Shown here one piece after another: positions 34,499-45,388 of a stretch of 64,000 nucleotides of DNA (the stretch's first letter is position 1; each line of letters begins with the position of its first letter). The notes below the pieces were generated by a model, which was not told the origin of the DNA, searched no databases, and was given only the letters and a program-made list of their open reading frames with translations. The DNA is taken from the NCBI GenBank assembly GCA_963920575.1, contig OY986972.1, positions 10,614,010 to 10,678,009 of the forward strand. The letters are read 5' to 3'. The translations under genes and the position numbers were made by a program. The stretch comes from Narthecium ossifragum. Its lineage: Eukaryota > Streptophyta > Magnoliopsida > Dioscoreales > Nartheciaceae.

Positions 34499-36020
34499 TG
34501 ATGATGATGCATAATGTTATATTTTTACCACTTAATACTTAGTCTCCTGTGCTTATTTAGTTCTTAAATACACTCATTATTCTTATATTTTGATTTAGGA
34601 TGCAATTGAAGTCCTTAAGTCGAAAAGAAGCTGAAAAGAGTGCATGGATCATCTTTAAAGATTAATCTGTACCTGCTCATGAAGAACCAGATGATGTCCC
34701 ATATATGGTTGGAAAGCTCTTGAAGTCTAGATTCTGGAGAATTTTACGGTTCGTGATTCCGAGTTTCCTAGACGAAGTTACGGCAATTTCAGTACCAATG
34801 GCGCAGTCTGGATGGCATAACAGTAATACGCTGGAACGTCCGATCGATCTGACACCCAGGGTCCGATCGATCGGACTATGCAGAAACGTGACAGAACATA
34901 TATTTTTTGGCTGAACATGGTCCGATCGATCCCTACGTCCATCCTATGGGGTCCGATCGATCGGACACCTAAAGTTCGATCGATCGGACTCGGGAATAGC
35001 CAGAGAAGGTGGATTTTTACGCATCCGATCGATCCAGCACCCATAGTCCGATCGATCGGACTTTCCCAGTGAATTAAATCAACGATTGTGATCTAATCCG
35101 AGGGTGGATACACTTGAGGCTACAAATAGGACTCTTTCTAGGGTTTGAGGGGGGATTTTTGGACACTTTTGGCTGTTCTTTCTATTCCTTTATATTTTCC
35201 TAGGTTTTCTCTTGTTTTATGAAATCTTTTGGAGGATTGTTCTCGATGGCCCTGCGTGGCTAAATCTTGATCCTTGGTCGAGGAGACTGAAACCTCGGAA
35301 TCAATGAAACTGTGAGATCTAATCTATTCTTATTGTTCAGTTTATACATGAGTATTGGATGTTCTTCTGAAATTAAATCTTCATGATTGTCTTGTTTAAT
35401 TACTAGGAGCGCTACTAGTTTATTATTCATTGCGATCTACTGCTAGGTTGGATATCAAATCCGGAATTTTTTGATCCCTCTAATCTGCGAAGCAACTAGG
35501 GTTTAATAATCTACTGCGTTTCAGAGATTGTTAGGTCTTAGGAAGAATATTCAACTAAATTAAATGCAACCGCTTGTGCTTGTGTTGTTTAGCTTCATCG
35601 ATCTCCCTATTCTTAACGCTGCTACTAGATTAAATCTACAGTGCTTGTCTTAGGTTGTTTAGTAGTTAGGGTTGATTAGATCGCTTGTTTCTAATTAACT
35701 AAGATTGAGGAGAGATTCGAATTGAATTCCGACGATGAATATTCATGGTATGAATTGATTGATACTTGCATCTATGATCAGTTGTTGGATTTCGATGGTG
35801 GATGTTGACTCAGACCAAGGTTTGTTCTCTTGATTTAACTCGTTTCTTCGCTTTAGATTATTTCTTTATTGTTTTCCTCACGTTTAAAAACCCCCCTATC
35901 TTTGTTCACTTAGCACAAAACTAGGCTAAACACTCTTCGTGGGTTCGACTCGTACTCGCACTACTACATTTATTTTAACGAGTATTGGTTTTATTTTTGA
36001 GTGCCTACGACAGCACATCA
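34499..36020 (+). repeat. Element D 5' LTR
   Basis: TGATGATGATGCATAATG to ...CAGCACATCA. It includes a GATCGATC array (34838-35062) and, where the 3' LTR has a TATA box, the altered word TACAAATAGG (35121-35130). The end (TCGTGGGTTCGACTCG...) resembles the OTA1 terminal repeat in layout. Confidence 0.9.
34838..35062. repeat. GATCGATC array in D 5' LTR
   Basis: Seven GATCGATC cores, mostly within TCCGATCGATCGGAC-type palindromes. It ends about 60 bp upstream of the TATA position. The 3' LTR copy is at 39323-39545. Confidence 0.9.
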
Positions 36021-36025
36021 AATTT

Positions 36026-36040
36026 TGGCGCCGTTGCTGG
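36026..36040 (+). other. Element D primer-binding site
   Basis: TGGCGCCGTTGCTGG, five bases inside the LTR, complementary to the tRNA-Asp 3' end as in OTA1. Confidence 0.8.
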
Positions 36041-36124
36041 AGAGTGATTCTAGTTGATTTTTGTGCTCATAGTGATCTTTATTTTCATAAAAAAAAAATT
36101 TGATATTTTCTATGGTTTGAATGT

Positions 36125-37309
36125 ATGGCCAATTATAATATGCCACCGGGTGACATATGGAATGATGATTTGCCTTTTGGTTATGGACCCGTTTACAATA
36201 ATGACACATATGGTTTCTCAAACCCGGCCTATGATTCATATTCATATTCTTATAATTCGGATGTTAGAGATCATACCTACCCTAGTTGGCAGTTTCAAAT
36301 GCATCAAGAGCTATCTTTGGAAGAGATTCTGAAGGTAATGGAAGAAAATAATAATTCCTTAAGACATCAAGAGCTATCTTTGGAAGAGATTCTGAAGGTA
36401 ATGGAAGAAAATAATAATTCCTTAAGAGAAATGCGTAATTCTTGGGAGGAATGATTTTCTAGGGAATGTGACAAAACTGAGAACCCCTTCATTGCTCAGT
36501 CACAAATGCAACAAGAGCCACTAATAATTGACCAAGTTAATGTGAGTCACTCTTTTGATAAAGAAGTTGATAAATATGATTCTATACCTCATGTTTGCAA
36601 TGATAATACTGGTGATGCTTTTGTTTCTGATGATAATGATATATGTCATAATACTTGTCATTCTTTGTCGGTTCATGAAATTAATGATGATATTTCACTG
36701 ACTGCTGAGGTTGGAGATGCTTCGGGGGAGATTCTACAGAAGGCAGATGAAGAAGTTGTCCAACCATGTCCAGTCGACCGCGAGAAAGATTCGGTCGACC
36801 GCCGAGAATACCAGGAGCATTTATTCGATGAACCTCCTCTGACTGAAGTCGAAAGGATTCCTAGTACGTCACAAGGTATTTTTCCTGTGACTATCTCATC
36901 TTCATTAGTGGTTAAAAAGGAGATGACCTTAGTAGATATTTTCATATCTCGACGGATTTATTTTCGATCATGTGATCTTGACATCTTTGACAATGCGAAT
37001 GACGACATTATCAATAGATCAATGGATGATTCGATTATAGTTGAGCATAATGTTGACCCCTCTCTTCTTGATTACCATGATGATAAGTATTTCTGTTTAA
37101 GAGATCTAGCTATCTTGTTTACTAGAATGGAAAAGCTAGTTTTCATTTTTGAAATATGTCACTTGGATTCATATGCTAAATTAACCTTGGTGGCACTATT
37201 GAGGTTAAATATCCATATTATGGCATCCATTGATTTTGCATACCATCGTGCTAGAGAACGGCCACCAAGGGCACAATTAAAGCTTTTTCTATTGCATATA
37301 GTAGTTTAG
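36125..37309 (+). pseudogene. Element D Gag-derived protein, one stop
   Basis: A single 394-codon frame from the ATG at 36125, broken only by a TGA at 36452-36454. A five-codon upstream frame begins four bases before. Residues 35-60 (Y-D-S-Y-S-Y-S-Y-N-S-D-V-R-D-H) align with OTA1 Gag just after its zinc knuckle (Y-D-L-Y-S-N-T-Y-N-P-G-L-R-D-H). The capsid and knuckle themselves are absent. A 21-residue helical unit beginning H-Q-E-L-S-L-E-E-I-L is duplicated. The remainder is acidic with no recognised domain. I infer a derived Gag fragment of unknown role. Confidence 0.65.
36302..36427 (+). repeat. 63-bp tandem duplication in D frame
   Basis: Two adjacent, apparently identical 63-bp units start at 36302 and 36365, in frame, and add 21 residues to a helical segment. 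Confidence 0.95.
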
Positions 37310-38983
37310 TTTGTTTTATTTACTTTCTTGTGTGCTTGAGAGTGCTTGAATTATTTTTAGGTTGTGTGCTGGCATGTTTGCTTTTGTTTTTTTTGCCTTG
37401 CTTTGCTTTTGTTTTTAAGTGATCGAGCATTCCCTATCATACCTGAAGAATTCGCCCAGCCATGGTGATCATGGAAAGTCAAAGTTTGGCAACTCCCACA
37501 GTATTCAAGGAAGAAGCATGAATTCGAGCCAATGACAATAAACAAAGGCGCTGCTTGGAAGGCAACCCAAGGGGAGTTCGTTCCTTTCTCTTTTTATTTT
37601 TGCATTTCCATTTTAGTTATTTTTGCTTTTCTTTGCATTCCACCTTCCATTGAGGAGAATGTCAGTTTCAAGTGTGGGGGAGAAGATCTAGGTTGCATAT
37701 GCCATCAGCGAGAACTAGTTAAGCTTGACATATTCATAACATGATTGAATGAGTAATTTTGCGACTTGAAATTAATTAGTTGAGTTATTTTCTTTGAGAT
37801 GGTAATGACTGAATGAGTAGACAAAAGCTGGTGAGATTTTGAGCCTTTAGACTGACACATTCATATCAGTCTCACTATTTTCTTTCATGAGAGATATTCT
37901 TCCATGTATTTGTTTCTCTAGAACTTGCTTTGATTCTATTTGAGGTCACATTGATACATGTATGCATGAACATCATTAAGGCCATCTTTGTTATAAGCTA
38001 CATAAGCCAAATAGCCTACCTTGCAATTAATTTTTCCTTTTGCTAAACACCTTTGAGCTTTATTGACTTAATTGTTAACCCACATTACAAGCCTTAAACA
38101 TGAAAAGTATTTCCGTTACCCAAGCCATAAAACTAGTGGAGCATTGATCATCATTATGACATGTATGGGTGCAAAAGTTCAAGTGTGGGGGTGTTTGGAT
38201 TTGTGGTATGGCTATGATTGGTGAAGTGGAGTTTATTTTCATACTCAATTTGTGAGCATGTTGTTTCTAAAAAAAAAAAAAAAAAGAAAAAGAGAAAAGA
38301 AAGTGAAGGAGGAAATTGTTGCTCATGTTGCAAAATGTGTTTATGAATCCTCCCAATAGTTCTGTATGATTTCTACAAAAGTTGGAAGTTCTTGCAAAAG
38401 ATTGTTCCCTATTTCGATTAAAAGGTATTCCTTTGAACAATCTCTTTGCCAATGTGGTAATGTTATATGGTTTTGAGTACTTTAAAGCCAAGTTGAAGAA
38501 AGTTGTTGAATGGAGTGATTGGTTGCACATGTCTTATTGATGCATTTTTGCTCCATTAGTTCCATTGGCTTTTGAGCTACATTCCCAAATATTTCCCACC
38601 TTAATCCTAGACCCCATTACAACCTTTTGAATTCCTTATAATTTGTGTTATGCATGTGATTCTAGTGGTGGAGAATGAGAAGATATGCAAGCTTATGGTA
38701 GATCATTTTCATTGGAATGAATTTGAGTGAAATACATACCCTTCAAACACATGAGAGTTGAGTGTTAATTTCCGTGAGGGTCTACTTATTTAGTATGCTC
38801 TATCTTCAAGTGGAAATGCTTACTGATTGATTTTTATGTTGTATAAAAATGTTTGTTCATGATGTGTTATGAGTTGTGAAGAGCTTGATTGTTCTTTGTT
38901 GATGGCGTTGCAACCTTGAAATCATGAGTAGGGTGAATTTTAGTTTTGCCCGAGGACGAGCAAAAGCTAAGTGTGGGGGAATT
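37310..38983 (+). other. Element D 3' non-coding interior with polypurine tracts
   Basis: No supported frame. The word AAGTGTGGGGG occurs three times (about 37670, 38183 and 38969). The last, GTGTGGGGGAATT, abuts the 3' LTR and is the likely polypurine tract. A run of A near 38268-38285 is followed by a purine-rich stretch. Confidence 0.6.
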
Positions 38984-40504
38984 TGATGATGATGCATAAT
39001 GTTATATTTTTACCCCTTAATACTTAGTCTCCTATGCTTATTTAGTTCCTAAATACACTCATTATTCTTATATTTTGATTTAGGATGCAATTGAAGTCCT
39101 TAAGTCGAAAAGAAGCTGAAAAGAGTGCATGGATCATCTTTAAAGATTAATCTGTACCTGCTCATGAAGAATCAGATGATGTCCCATAAATGGTTGGAAA
39201 GCTCTTGAAGTCTAGATTCTGGAGAATTTTACGGTTCGTGATTCCGAGTTTCCTACAGGAAGTTACGGCAATTTCAGTACCAATGGCGCAGTCTGGATGG
39301 CAGAACAGTAATACGCTGGAACGTCCGATCGATCCGACACCCAGGGTCCGATCGATCGGACTATGCAGAAACGTGACAGAACATATATTTTTTGGCTGAA
39401 CATGGTCCGATCGATCCCTACGTCCATCCTATGGGGTCTGATCGATCGGACACCTAAAGTTCGATCCATCGGACTCGGGAATAGCCAGAGAAGGTGGATT
39501 TTTACGCATCCGATCGATCCAGCACCCATAGTCCGATCGATCGGACTTTCCCAGTGAATTAAATCAACGATTGTGATCTAATCCGAGGGTGGATACACTT
39601 GAGGCTATAAATAGGACTCTTTCTAGGGTTTGAGGGGGGATTTTTGGACACTTTTGGCTGTTCTTTCTATTCCTTTATATTTTCCTAGGTTTTCTCTTGT
39701 TTTATGAAATCTTTTGGAGGATTGTTCTCGATGGCCATGCGTGGCTAAATCTTGATCCTTGGTCGAGGAGACTGAAACCTCGGAATCAATGAAACTGTGA
39801 GATCTAATCTATTCTTATTGTTCAGTTTATACATGAGTATTGGATGTTCTTCTGAAATTAAATCTTCATGATTGTCTTGTTTAATTACTAGGAGCGCTAC
39901 TAGTTTATTATTCATTGCGATCTACTGCTAGGTTGGATATCAAATCCGGAATTGTTTGATCCCTCTAATCTGCGAAGCAACTAGGGTTTAATAATCTACT
40001 GCGTTTCAGAGATTGTTAGATCTTAGGAAGAATATTCAACTAAATTAAATGCAACCGCTTGTGCTTGTGTTGTTTAGCTTCATCGATCTCCCTATTCTTA
40101 ACGCTGCTACTAGATTAAATCTACAGTGCTTGTCTTTGGTTGTTTAGTAGTTAGGGTTGATTAGATCGCTTGTTTCTAATTAACTAAGATTGAGGAGAGA
40201 TTCGAATTGAATTCGGACGATGAATATTCATGGTATGAATTGATTGATACTTGCATCTATGATCAGTTGTTGGATTCCGATGGTGGATGTTGACTCAGAC
40301 CAAGGTTTGTTCTCTTGAATTAACTCGTTTCTTCGCTTTAGATTATTTCTTTATTGTTTTCCTCACGTTTAAAAACCCCCTATCTTTATTCACTTAGCAC
40401 AAAACTAGGCTAAACACTCTTCGTGGGATCGACTCGTACTCGCACTACTACATTTATTTTAACGAGTATTGGTTTTATTTTTGAGTGCCTGCGACAACAC
40501 ATCA
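38984..40504 (+). repeat. Element D 3' LTR
   Basis: 1521 bp, TGATGATGATGCATAATG to ...CAACACATCA, collinear with the 5' LTR with scattered single-base changes. Confidence 0.9.
39606..39615 (+). promoter_or_regulatory. TATA box in D 3' LTR
   Basis: TATAAATAGG about 60 bp after the GATCGATC array. The 5' LTR has TACAAATAGG at the same place. Confidence 0.65.
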
Positions 40505-40778
40505 ACTATCACGCCTTGACTTTATGGCACTAAAAGATCGATCTTCTAGCAATGAAAGATCGATCCTTTAGGTGCAGAAAGCTTGACTTCGACTAAAACA
40601 CAAGCCAGAGCCCGGATCTTTCGATCCCAGTTCCACCTAACCGTTCTAATCAAACACTAACATAAACATGGTCAGCGTGTGCACACACGGGTGTGAAACA
40701 AACCGGCAAGATACTATTTCCCAAATTGCCCTTGCGGTCTACAACGAGCCACGGGGGTAGAGAGACTGGTCCTCACAT
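40505..40778 (-). repeat. Element E 3' LTR, piece 3
   Basis: Starts with ACTAT (target copy of D), carries a GATCGATC pair (40531-40573) and ends GGTCCTCACA, the reverse complement of the LTR start TGTGAGGACC. Confidence 0.85.
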
Positions 40779-40924
40779 CCTGATACCTTTAAAGGAAATA
40801 TCGTCCCGAGATTCGATAAATGTAGGGCTCGGAAACAGAAAGAACTACACTAGAAGACATGACGAAAGGTACCTTGAGAAGAAAACAACTGTGAAAACTC
40901 CTGCCGCATGCGCGCCTCACGCTC
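40779..40924 (-). pseudogene. Element E chromodomain end and 3' untranslated region
   Basis: On the reverse strand the codons read E-R-E-A-R-M-R-Q-E-F-S-Q-L-F, the end of the chromodomain, then a stop and a leader ending TTTAAAGGTATCAGGA before the LTR. It matches the same positions of C and G. S1 interrupts it at 40924; CGCTC (40920-40924) is the target copy. Confidence 0.85.
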
Positions 40925-43341
40925 TGTCGCGCCCCGACCCGCGAAAGCCCAACCGGGCCGGGCGACGCGAACCGGAACCTAACCAACGCGGAAAAAGAAC
41001 GACGAGGGTTCCCTCTAACCTATTGGTCTCCCTAGCAATTCACCAAAGCACCCTCAATTAAAACAATATTAATTAGCAAAACCTCGAACCTCAGATTAAA
41101 AACTCAAGTGTTAATATATACAAATCCTCAGAGAGGGAGAGATTCAAAGTACAACATCACTCCCGTAGGAGACTAACTAACATAAGGGTAAAAGGAGTAA
41201 ATATCGCCACCTCTCAAGAACCACCAGGCGCCGTCGCACCAACGTCCAACTGCCCGGTAGGGGCCACAGAGGAAGAACTGACGCCTGTACCTGCAAAACG
41301 CAGCCCGGGTAGGTGTGAGCACTAAGCTCAGTAGGGATCTACACTACGACACACAGAAGGAAGAGGGAAACGCAACAGTGTCGCCCTCAAGTAGGACCTG
41401 GGTGTATACAGGGGTCCCATAACCCCACCGCGTGTCCCTGAGGCCCCGATCATGATCTTCCAGCCGGGCTGGTCACATGTCGGGTCACACTCAGTAGCAG
41501 GAAACAGCACTGCTGACTCTCAACAGGACACTGAACACTGTTTGGTGGGAAGAGACACCACTGAGTAGGCAAAACCTCTACTCAAGAGTTTTAAGAAAAG
41601 CCGGACACCGGCTACACCTCAAATCCGACTCGAGGCCGACACGACCTCTACAATCATCAAGCCACAAGTGTACCAGTCATCTAAGCCTATCATCGAAATG
41701 ACTGGATATCACAATTCAAACCGAGTCCAAACAACCTAACCCCGGTCCTAGGGCTAAGTCCGAGCTTCCAGCCTCGGGACGGCGACCCAAAGATCACCCA
41801 CGCCCTAACCAATGCAACTAATGCACACAACAAGAATGCATGCTATGACATACACAGATAATAGGAAAGGCATGCAACAGTATGTCAAGCATTATATAAG
41901 TCTACTGGATCGCTGCAGCGGTACCACCAACCGCTGCCAGCCGATCCGCAGCGGGTCCCGGCAATACGACGGTACCGCGACCGTCAACCGCAGACTCCTG
42001 CAACGGGAAGCAACCCCGAAAACGATGATGAACAAAACACAATATAATATTATATTCCGAAATATAATATTATATTCAAAAACACCCAAAGCCTCTACTT
42101 AGGGGCTAATTGATCCCGTCGATCCGACGTCCAAACAAAGTCGGATTCAAGATCCAACTTAGCCACCAGTAGATATATAAACCAGGATCATCATATCCAA
42201 AAATTATAATCATCCAACGGTTGGATTAACGGGAAAACGCTAATCAAAATCATTAATCAAACTAACTTACCCATTAATTGCTGCAACGCAGCCCTCCAGC
42301 AAACAATTCATAAGAAATTGTAGAAAACTCCGAAAATTACGAAACAAGATGAAATGGAAATGTAACAAATAGGTCTACAACTCTTAGGTTTATGAAAAGC
42401 CATGATCATGTACTAGCCGGCCGGAAAACTCGCCGCAAGCCGGCTGTTTCTCAAGAACAGCAGAAAACCAGAAATCCGAGACTAATCATACATAAAACCT
42501 ACTCAAATCTCAACTGATTAACATGAAACTTATGTTAGTTATTCTGCAAGGCATAAGGAAACCAACAAAGTAAGGATCAACAAGATCCAACGGCTAGATC
42601 TCAAGAAAACCCGAAATGAACACAATAGGTATAACCCTACCTAGCTGCGCTTTCCTCGGCTGATTCCCCGCGATTTGATCACCAACAAGCCTCCAAACTA
42701 CTTCAAGGATCTTCCTCTCGTTGTCACGAATCCAACGAGCCAAAGAACACCCAATTTGATGGTCGGAGGAGGGAGAACGGAGGAGAAGAAGCTCGCCGGC
42801 GGAGAAGGGAAGAAACAGAGCACCGCGGGAAAGAAGAGAAAGAAGGAAGAAGAAGAGAAGAGGAGGAAGAGGAGGGGAAGAAAAGAGGGGAAAGGGGGAG
42901 GGGAAAGCCGGGAATGAGGGGGAAAAAGCTGGGGGAGGGGAGGAGAAAGTCCTCCCCCTCTGACAGAGGAGAACGACGGCCGTCGGTGGCCGTCCTCGCG
43001 AAGCAGAAAAGCCACCGACGCGATTCCGATCGGTCGATCCAAAGAGCGATCGATCGCTCGCGCCCCGGCTCGATCCCAACACCAATTCGAATCGAGTCCG
43101 ATCGATCGTCCCAAGGAGCGATCGATCGCTCAAGGGTCGTCAGCTGCCCAAAGACAAGCTTTAGCGCGCCCGAGCTGGGATATTCCGATCCCGGGTCCAC
43201 CTAGCCGTTCTAAACAAGCATTAACACAAACAAAGCCAGTGTGTGCACACGCGGGTGTGAAACAAACCAACAAGGCGCAATTTACCCAATTGCTCTTGCG
43301 GTCTACAACGAGCCACAGGGGTAGAGGGGCAGGTCCTCACA
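40925..43341 (-). repeat. Solo LTR S1
   Basis: A complete 2417-bp chromovirus LTR (TGTGAGGACC...GCGCGACA in reverse sense) with no internal sequence, flanked by perfect CGCTC duplications (40920-40924 and 43342-43346). It lies in the chromodomain codons of E. It contains GATCGATC sites at 43015-43135 and the pyrimidine tract seen in C (purine-rich on the plus strand, about 42770-42960). Confidence 0.95.
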
Positions 43342-43346
43342 CGCTC

Positions 43347-43382
43347 CCAGGTCATCTCCTCGGTGCCTCTGTGCCTCCACAG
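43347..43382 (-). pseudogene. Element E chromodomain fragment
   Basis: The 36 bases between S1 and G encode, in reverse, the W-R-H-R-G-T-E-E-M-T-W core of the chromodomain, continuing the frame of the piece left of S1. The last five bases, CACAG, are the left target copy of G. Confidence 0.85.
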
Positions 43383-43858
43383 TGTGAGGACCCGTCCCTC
43401 TACTCCGGTGGGTCGTCATGGACCGCAAGGGCAATTTTGTAAATTGCGCCTTGTCGGCTTGTTTCACACTCACGTGTGCCCACGCTGACCATGTTTGTGG
43501 TAATGTTTGGCTAGAATGGTTAGTGGGACCCGAGATCGAAAGATCCGGGCTTGGGTTTAAGTTTTAACCCAAGTCCAGCTTCCTGCGAAAGACGGATCGA
43601 TCTTTACAGCTTTACCCCTTTTTGTTATAGATAGTCTCCTACAGGAGTGATAAATGTATAATTTCCATGTTTGAGGATTGTATATAAATATCCAGTTTCA
43701 GTCTTTGGGTTTGTAATATTTGTATAATAAAGTATGGTTATGGTTTGCTAGGGTAACCACGACGATTAGAGGGAAACCCCGTCAAAATTTTCGCAGTAGG
43801 TTAGGTTCCGATTCGCGTCGCCCGGCCCGGTTGGGCCTACGCGAGTCGCGGCGCGACA
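43383..43858 (+). repeat. Element G 5' LTR, internally deleted
   Basis: Only 476 bp, with true TGTGAGGACC and GCGCGACA ends. Aligned with the 2253-bp 3' LTR, it jumps from GGATCGATCT in the palindrome cluster to GATCTTTACA near the LTR end. The shared GATCT marks the breakpoint. The deleted 1.8 kb includes the TATA box, so this LTR probably has no promoter. Confidence 0.9.
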
Positions 43859-43861
43859 ACT

Positions 43862-43873
43862 TGGTATCCGAGC
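43862..43873 (+). other. Element G primer-binding site, one mismatch
   Basis: TGGTATCCGAGC against the usual TGGTATCAGAGC: one A-to-C change. Confidence 0.8.
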
Positions 43874-44061
43874 ATAGGCTGTAGATCTCAGGGTGTTAGG
43901 ATCAGGATTCGGTTGAGATTGAGCGTGGAATGGGTTAGTTCTATGTCCGGAACATCCGTGCATGCTCCTTTTGATGTGTTATGCTTTTCCACTTTATGTT
44001 GTGCTGTTTTGTCTTGGGTTTCGAACGAGTGGACGCTCGTTTGTCAATGGTGATTGCGCAG

Positions 44062-44991
44062 ATGTCAGGAGATCGAGACCGACCTTCGATTGATGGTCGG
44101 GGTGGGGCACGACTTGGTCGACCCGCCCGACCAGACAGGGTAGCACCTGCCAGGGAGGTCAGAGCTAGACGGACTGAGCCATCACCAGCGACGGTTGCGG
44201 TCACACAGGAGGAGGCCTTTCTCACCGAGGAGAGTGTCCTCCCTCCTGTCGACAGGCGGACTGCTGCGGCGGTCTTGTTGGACTTTATGCAGCTGGACCC
44301 GTCTAGATTCAGTGGTGGGTTAGCAGGTCCAGTGGCCAGGGCACGTCAGTTTGAGCAGAGCTTTCGATCAGAGATCAAATGACGGACCAGTTCTTACCGC
44401 TTCCCAGCGTACTCAGCAGTTCTGGACTGCGCCTTGGCAGTAGGGGTGCAGTTGCGGGACGAGAGGTGCTGGGCAGTTCCACCGGCATCCTCTACCAGCG
44501 CACCGCAGAGACCCCAGTTCAGAGGGGGATTCGGCAGAGGGCACCAGCACCGGCATCAGCGACGCTTTCAGCAGCGGTCGCAGCGCCCGCAGCAGTTCCA
44601 TGCACAGTTGCCGAGTCCGCCAGGCCAGTTTCTCCTGACGGCCGGGCCGTCTGGGCAGGCTCCGTCAGGGGGAGGCCAGGGTCAGCAGCCTGATAGCGCG
44701 TTAGTCACATGCTTCTCATGCGGGCAGCTGGGACACTACCGTAGAGACTGTTCCTTACGAGGAGCGCGGGGCGCTGTGCCGCAGGGTAGTAGAGGCGGAG
44801 GGCCCATTGCTTGGCAGGGAAGCAGTGGTGGGCGCAGGTCAGGGGCTGGACCGAGCTGCTCCGTGGGTGGAGGCAGCCAGCGAGGTCGTGTGGTTACTAT
44901 CCCACTGCACGAGCAGCAGGACACCGTTCAGCAGTACCTGCAGGCAGCGGCAGAGCCATCCGTACCCAGAGGTAATCTTTCAGCTTTTTAG
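44062..44991 (+). pseudogene. gag: Element G Gag with capsid deletion
   Basis: The ATG at 44062 starts M-S-G-D-R-D-R-P. One frame holds to 44991, broken by a TGA at 44380-44382. After D-P-S-R-F-S-G-G the sequence jumps to P-V-A-R-A-R-Q-F-E, omitting some 130 residues of capsid core. The breakpoints differ from those in C. The nucleocapsid is intact, with the knuckle C-F-S-C-G-Q-L-G-H-Y-R-R-D-C and Gly/Arg-rich flanks. Near 44970-44990 a small insertion and later deletion create a local stop before the protease frame resumes. Confidence 0.88.
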
Positions 44992-44997
44992 TCCTTA

Positions 44998-45388
44998 GTA
45001 GATATGCTGATAGATTCTGGGGCGTCTCTTTCCTATGTTGCTAGCATGTGTGTGGCATCGCTAGGATTAGAGACGAGTTGGCTAGAGGTGGCACAGTTAG
45101 CAGACTCACCGATCGGCGGAATTGTCAGGGTAGACCGGTTCTGCCGATCGTGTTCATTGGAGGTTGGAGGCCTCCGGGTCTGTCTAGACCTGTGGGTACT
45201 AGACATGACCGGCTTTGACGTGATACTCGGTATGGACTGGTTGGCCACATACCGGGCCGTCATCGATTGTGGTCGCCATAGGGTGGTTGGTTGGACACCC
45301 GACGGGACACGGTTTGTGTTGTTGGGGGATCGGTTCTCCGCCGATTCCTTTGCCTGTGGTGCAGGGAGGCGTGGCAGCGAGCTCTCAG
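44998..45388 (+). pseudogene. Element G protease, first part
   Basis: Intact active site (L-I-D-S-G-A-S-L-S-Y) and C-terminal [12 protein letters not shown]2 interrupts it after G-S-E-L-S. The last five bases, CTCAG, form the left target copy of S2. Confidence 0.88.

Larger units (their letters stand above)
34499..40504 (+). mobile_element. Element D: non-autonomous Athila/Tat-like retrotransposon
   Basis: A 6006-bp element with 1522- and 1521-bp LTRs, a tRNA-Asp-type primer site and a 3-kb interior with a single Gag-related frame. No protease, RT, RNase H or integrase motif is seen. It lies in the E LTR, flanked by ACGAT (34494-34498) and ACTAT (40505-40509), a 5-bp duplication with one change. 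The LTRs differ at only a handful of sites, so it is younger than its host. It would need enzymes from an autonomous relative. Confidence 0.9.

Noticed and set aside
34838..35062. GATCGATC as a bacterial-type methylation or partition site
   Set aside because: Nothing bacterial is present; plant retroelement context and TATA proximity explain the location better.
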